From: Arthrobotrys musiformis
Lineage: Eukaryota; Ascomycota; Orbiliomycetes; Orbiliales; Orbiliaceae
Assembly (NCBI GenBank): GCA_036971715.1
Contig: JAVHJL010000005.1
Coordinates: forward strand, 2,108,001 to 2,172,000
DNA length: 64,000 nt
Direction of reading: 5' to 3'
Shown: piece by piece, positions 60,492 to 64,000 of the stretch
Numbering within the stretch: the stretch's first letter is position 1
Layout of the letters: the number at the start of each line of letters is the position of its first letter
The notes under the pieces: generated by a model
What the model saw: only the letters and a program-made list of their open reading frames with translations
Database searches by the model: none
What the model was told of the DNA's origin: nothing
Position numbers and translations under genes: made by a program

Positions 60492-60903
60492 CTAACAACA
60501 ACAGCAATCATCGACGCAATCGATGCAGGCGTCACAAGCACAGCAGATGCACAATGCAGCAAGACTATATATGTAATCGAGAAAAGTCAAAATTAACCAA
60601 TTCAATAGGCAAAGTCGTTTTTAGTTTTAAAATTTAAAAGAAGAGAAAGCGCTTACCATCCGGCAAGGCAACCGCGATCACGGCCACCACGGAGTCCGAG
60701 TTTAACTTGAGGCTCAGCTTCCCGCTGGGAATCCTGAGGGGTTCGGGTTTGAGGGGCCATCTCCATTGAAGGAGCGGAGTTGTAGGTTGGTGCTGGGACC
60801 TGTAAACATATTCTTATTAGTTGGGATATTCCGGCGCGCTAAGACAAACAGCTGATATCGTTAGATTTCAGCTCACACTAACTGGTTGCTCTTGGTTCTG
60901 CAT
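60492..60903 (-). CDS. CYSTM-family cysteine-rich membrane-tail protein
   Basis: Three short exons, 60903-60877 (27 nt), 60799-60657 and 60564-60492, give 80 residues, too split to be seen as one open frame. The N-terminus is polar and Gln/Pro-rich (MQNQEQPVSVPAPTYN). A basic GLRGGRDRG turn leads into a C-terminal segment with ten cysteines (CLAGCLAALCICC and on, ending CCCC). This is the layout of CYSTM proteins (PF12734): disordered head plus short Cys-rich, membrane-associated, often palmitoylated tail, linked in yeast and plants to stress tolerance. Donors are GTGAGC and GTAAGC, acceptors TTTACAG and TATATAG. A TATATAAGG-like box lies about 170 bp upstream. Family assignment is by pattern. 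Confidence 0.8.
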
Positions 60904-62110
60904 GTTGAATTATATGGGAATTGGCTCGGTTCGAAGACAATTGGATTGTAGAATCGTGGTTCGATATGGGATTTTTTGTAGCGGAATAAGATTTTTAGTT
61001 TTTAACTTTCCAGTGATCAGATAGATCGATATCTTGGGTGCTTTAGTCAGAGTTCCGGTCGGCGCGGCACGGCCTTATATACCTCAGATTGCCCTCTCAA
61101 AGAATCGAAAATCACTAGTTAGTTCAGCCTAGTCAATCAAGCTGCAAGAAGACCCCAGGAAATTTCCAGGGTTGCGACCATGCATACAGGCAAAGAATTC
61201 TGATTCGCACGAATGTCACATTGTGGCTTCCAAAGCTTCCCCTCTCGACGGGCCATTACGACGCACATTCTTTTCGCACGAAACAACCATGCCATCTACA
61301 TCATACTTATCTATGTCTTAGGTTCGGGAGCGGAGCTGGTGGGCCAGGAGTCCAGCTGACGTGTGCGTGTGTTACAGAAAGCACTCCCCAGCGGGTCATT
61401 CAGAACTGGGATTGGAGCTGTGCCAAGGCTCGACAAAAGGCTTAATTTTTCAACTAAACCCGGCTTGCTCGGAATGTTCCGTAGAGCCCGCCGGATGGAA
61501 CGGCAGTTTAAAAAAAGATACGACAACTGAAGACAAAAACTATTTTGAGATCTTGATCGTTGATAATTTTTCCTTCATGAAATCAAGGGAAGTTTTAAAT
61601 TTCAAGTTGAATTTTTCGGCTCATGATCATGCGCCATAAAATGGATCAAAGGACCGAGCGTATCTTTCAAACCGCCTTCACGAGATTGTGGACTCAAGAC
61701 TTGAGCAGTCGGCGGAAGCCGGCAACGCATGCATGCATATGCGGGGAGAATCGCACGAGGTTCAGCACTAGCTGAGTATTGGACCCTGTCTATGATGATG
61801 GTTGCATTGATAAAAGAACAAGGGTGAAAAACTTGATTGCGTCGCCTTTCACCTACTGTTCACGGTTTATTTCCGATAGTTTTCCGTGCTTTTAATAGAA
61901 GTACTAATGAAAAAATGAATAAAGGAACTCCTATGAAAACTTTGGGATCCCTCCTCCTCCTCGTTTTCGAATTCCTGCCCTGCGAGGCGTTCTGCAGCTG
62001 ATACCTTAGACACCCCCTTCGCAGATGCATATTTACCGCGGAAGGAATTTAACCTGGGATTCAATTTAATCGATACTCTGAATGCCATGTAACGCCGGCA
62101 CCTTGCAGGA
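60904..62110. other. Intergenic, upstream of the CYSTM gene
   Basis: Contains the putative TATA box near 61071-61080 and the 3' side of the next minus-strand gene. No gene is supportable. Confidence 0.5.
61071..61080 (-). promoter_or_regulatory. TATA-like box of the CYSTM gene
   Basis: Reading on the minus strand, GGTATATAAGG lies about 170 bp before the ATG at 60903. The exact edges are approximate. Confidence 0.4.
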
Positions 62111-63318
62111 TCAGTTCTCCTCCTGCTCCTCGAGAGCATCAAACCAAACCTCGTAGCCGCTTTCAGTACTCTTGACACTCGCATCGCTCAATCTTTTCAA
62201 GGTCGGAAACGCCAGTTTGACCCTTTTACCTTTCCCATTTTCAGCAGTAGCTCCATTAATACCAATATTGTGCACCCAGGGTGTGGCACGTCTCCCCTTT
62301 ACCGATTTAAACACCCTTACTGCGCCCGGTAAATCCGGTAAAGAGCTTGAGCGACGTCTACTATAGCCTCCAGGAACGTCTTCAATGCCTTCCTCCGGAG
62401 TCGGTGTTAAAAAGTCGGTTTTCCAACCCACATGAGGATGCCCGGACCGGTCGATACTAGCACCGAGTAAATTCCTTGCACCTCCTTTGGCGGAACCTTG
62501 ATACTCTTCCTCTTCAGCAAATGGATCAATACTACCAGTGCTTGTGCGACGTCCGTGACCCTCTTCGAGGGTTGTCGCGAAATCGAATGGATTGTCATTA
62601 CCGGGTATTATCAAAACTGGCGTAGCTGTGGCTGGCTGGAGAGAAGTCTGTGGGGCAACGTGAGGTGTCGAAAGCGGTGTAATAAGCTTGGGAGTTGGAA
62701 TCTTCCCAGGGATTGCCTGTGTTACAGTAGGCAAAAGCTCTTGCACTGGGCTTTGATCTTCCAGAACCGCTGGTGGGATAGATGGTGACCTTGAGGTCCC
62801 AGGCGGTAATGAGATCGAAGAGGCGCGACGTCGTGATGGTATCTCCTCGACGTTTATCTGCGGCCTGAGGTTCTCAGATGATCGGGATCGATTGAGTACA
62901 TGGAGGCTGGAAGTGCGTGGTGGTATTGCAGGTTTCTTCAAAATACCACGAAGAGGACGGTGGTCAGAGTTGCCATCATACGATTGTTTGGAATCGGATA
63001 TCTTCAGTAAGGAAGAGCAACCACACAGCTCGTCTGAAAAGTCGCCTAAGGTTTTGATTCCATCGCGAGTACAGCAGCCGTCTATGCCCACTATATTGAT
63101 ATTTTGCTGTTAGTTAAAGTCAGGCGCATAGCTTGGTACGAGACCAGCGCATATTGACAAATGATATATATATAGGCAGCGTAGCCTCGAGGCTATAGGC
63201 AGCATAAAAGATCGAGGAATTCCGGAACGCCATACGACTTACTTTGGAGCAGCGCTTCGTGGGTTTGCAAGAATGTTCCATCACGAAGCTTGTCGTAGGA
63301 TGGGGATCCCGAGCCCAT
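62111..63318 (-). CDS. Ser/Pro-rich conserved fungal protein of unknown function
   Basis: Two exons, 63318-63243 (donor GTAAGT) and 63090-62111, join in phase 1 to give 351 residues. The N-terminus (GSGSPSYDKLRDGTFLQTHE, then ALLQMGIDGCCTRDGIKTLG) looks structured, with a Cys-Cys pair and a further CGCSS. Next comes RPLRGILKKPAIPPRTSSLH, a motif also found in scaffold proteins. A long Pro/Ser/Thr-rich disordered stretch (about residues 90-290) follows, with several R-R-x-S type phosphorylation sites (RRRASS, RRRSSS). The C-terminal block (KGKRVKLAFPTLKRLSDASV, then GYEVWFDALEEQEEN) is likely an interaction element. There is no signal peptide or membrane span. A cytosolic or nuclear regulatory scaffold is the best reading, without functional evidence. 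Confidence 0.75.
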
Positions 63319-64000
63319 GACCAAGAGGAAGGTTTTCAAAGGCTCAAAAGAAGGATTGTAAATATTTATAAAGAAAATGCTATAACGACAGCGAACGTCC
63401 GCGCGAGTGACGTGTACGCGCGAGAGAGGAAGAATAACCAAAGAACAAAAATTAATCCGCTAAAACGAAAGAAACACCTTGGATGAAAATTGTATTCGGG
63501 ATTATATCATCGAGAAAAATTCGAGCGGCCCGATCTCCTGGACCATAGCTTTGCACTATAATTTTTATGGTCAATCAAGGACAATCAATGCAATGCTTAT
63601 CGATCGCTCAGAGAATTAAAAGGAATTATATATGGTCCCAATCCGTCATAATTGCCCAAGAAGATAGATACAACACAGCTATTTGCAAAATACCACAGAT
63701 ATCGAAAGCTCGTTCCGCGAGACTCCATGAAAGAATATAACTCCCATTGTCGAGTGATGGATATCTCATATAGTAACCTTTCCTTCCTTTGTTCAAATTG
63801 GGTCCCTAATCAATTCGAATGTCCATGCCGTCCGATAGATCGATATATCCAAAATCTACAGCCCTAACTTATCTCCAACATCAGAAGCCTCTTTACCGCC
63901 GGAGAGTTCATCTAGTTTCAGATAATCGTCTCATTAGCTACCAATATTATTTTCAAATTTCATAATGAATATAAAGTATCAGAATGTTTGATTACCTTGA
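63319..64000. other. Right margin, no gene seen
   Basis: Upstream sequence of the preceding minus-strand gene and unassigned AT-rich DNA up to the window edge. Short frames on the plus strand near 63244-63486 and 63652-63867 have no support. Confidence 0.45.

Noticed and set aside
61867..62184. Minus-strand frame of 105 codons after the Ser/Pro-rich gene
   Set aside because: It overlaps the end of that gene in another frame and runs into its 3' region; best seen as a shadow.

Overview
This is a eukaryotic window from a filamentous ascomycete (Pezizomycotina). Most genes are split by short GT-AG introns of roughly 50-170 nt. The gene set is fungal: Zn(II)2Cys6 clusters, a GLEYA adhesin, a CBM1-GH10 xylanase, a CE2-type esterase, an NmrA-like oxidoreductase, Pkr1, SDHAF3, Sm-D1 and a CYSTM protein. 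The GLEYA/apple-like adhesin together with secreted proteins of unknown family would suit a nematode-trapping Orbiliomycete. That placement is inference only. No bacterial operons, CRISPR arrays, tRNA or rRNA genes were found. All exon coordinates were derived by hand from splice consensus, reading phase and family alignment.

Layout. 1-10 kb holds a partial PPxY-rich protein running off the left edge (-), a tandem-DUF427 protein with a seven-residue repeat arm (-), and a DUF2235/Tle1-like alpha/beta hydrolase with a 20-nt micro-exon (+). 11-17 kb holds a secreted CE2-like SGNH esterase (+) and a secreted protein of unknown family (+). 17.9-21.3 kb is a compact housekeeping block: PKR1 (-), SDHAF3 (+), Sm-D1 (-). 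22-29.5 kb has a small secreted protein (-), a 621-residue GLEYA adhesin on a Pro-Val-Gln stalk (+) and an NmrA-like protein (-).

29.5-46.6 kb is gene-poor: three recognisable genes in about 17 kb, all on the minus strand. Two are paralogous secreted preproproteins of a family I do not recognise, sharing an eight-cysteine pattern, a same-phase intron and dibasic sites. One of them (31376-32759) carries an apparent one-base deletion. The third encodes a 189-residue protein with two complete Zn2Cys6 clusters in tandem, each interrupted by an intron directly before its third cysteine. This stretch is the best candidate for undescribed biology here.

46.6-64 kb returns to ordinary density: a Yae1-like GX3-repeat protein (-), a coiled-coil PPxY protein (+), the CBM1-GH10 xylanase (+) converging on D-3-phosphoglycerate dehydrogenase (-), a DJ-1/PfpI protein (-), a CYSTM protein (-) and a Ser/Pro-rich conserved protein (-).

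How the genes fit together: the xylanase and the CE2-like esterase would cooperate on acetylated plant polysaccharide, and both have a TATA-like box 107-143 bp before the start, as does the adhesin. The housekeeping genes are unrelated neighbours (snRNP core, V-ATPase assembly, complex II assembly, serine synthesis).
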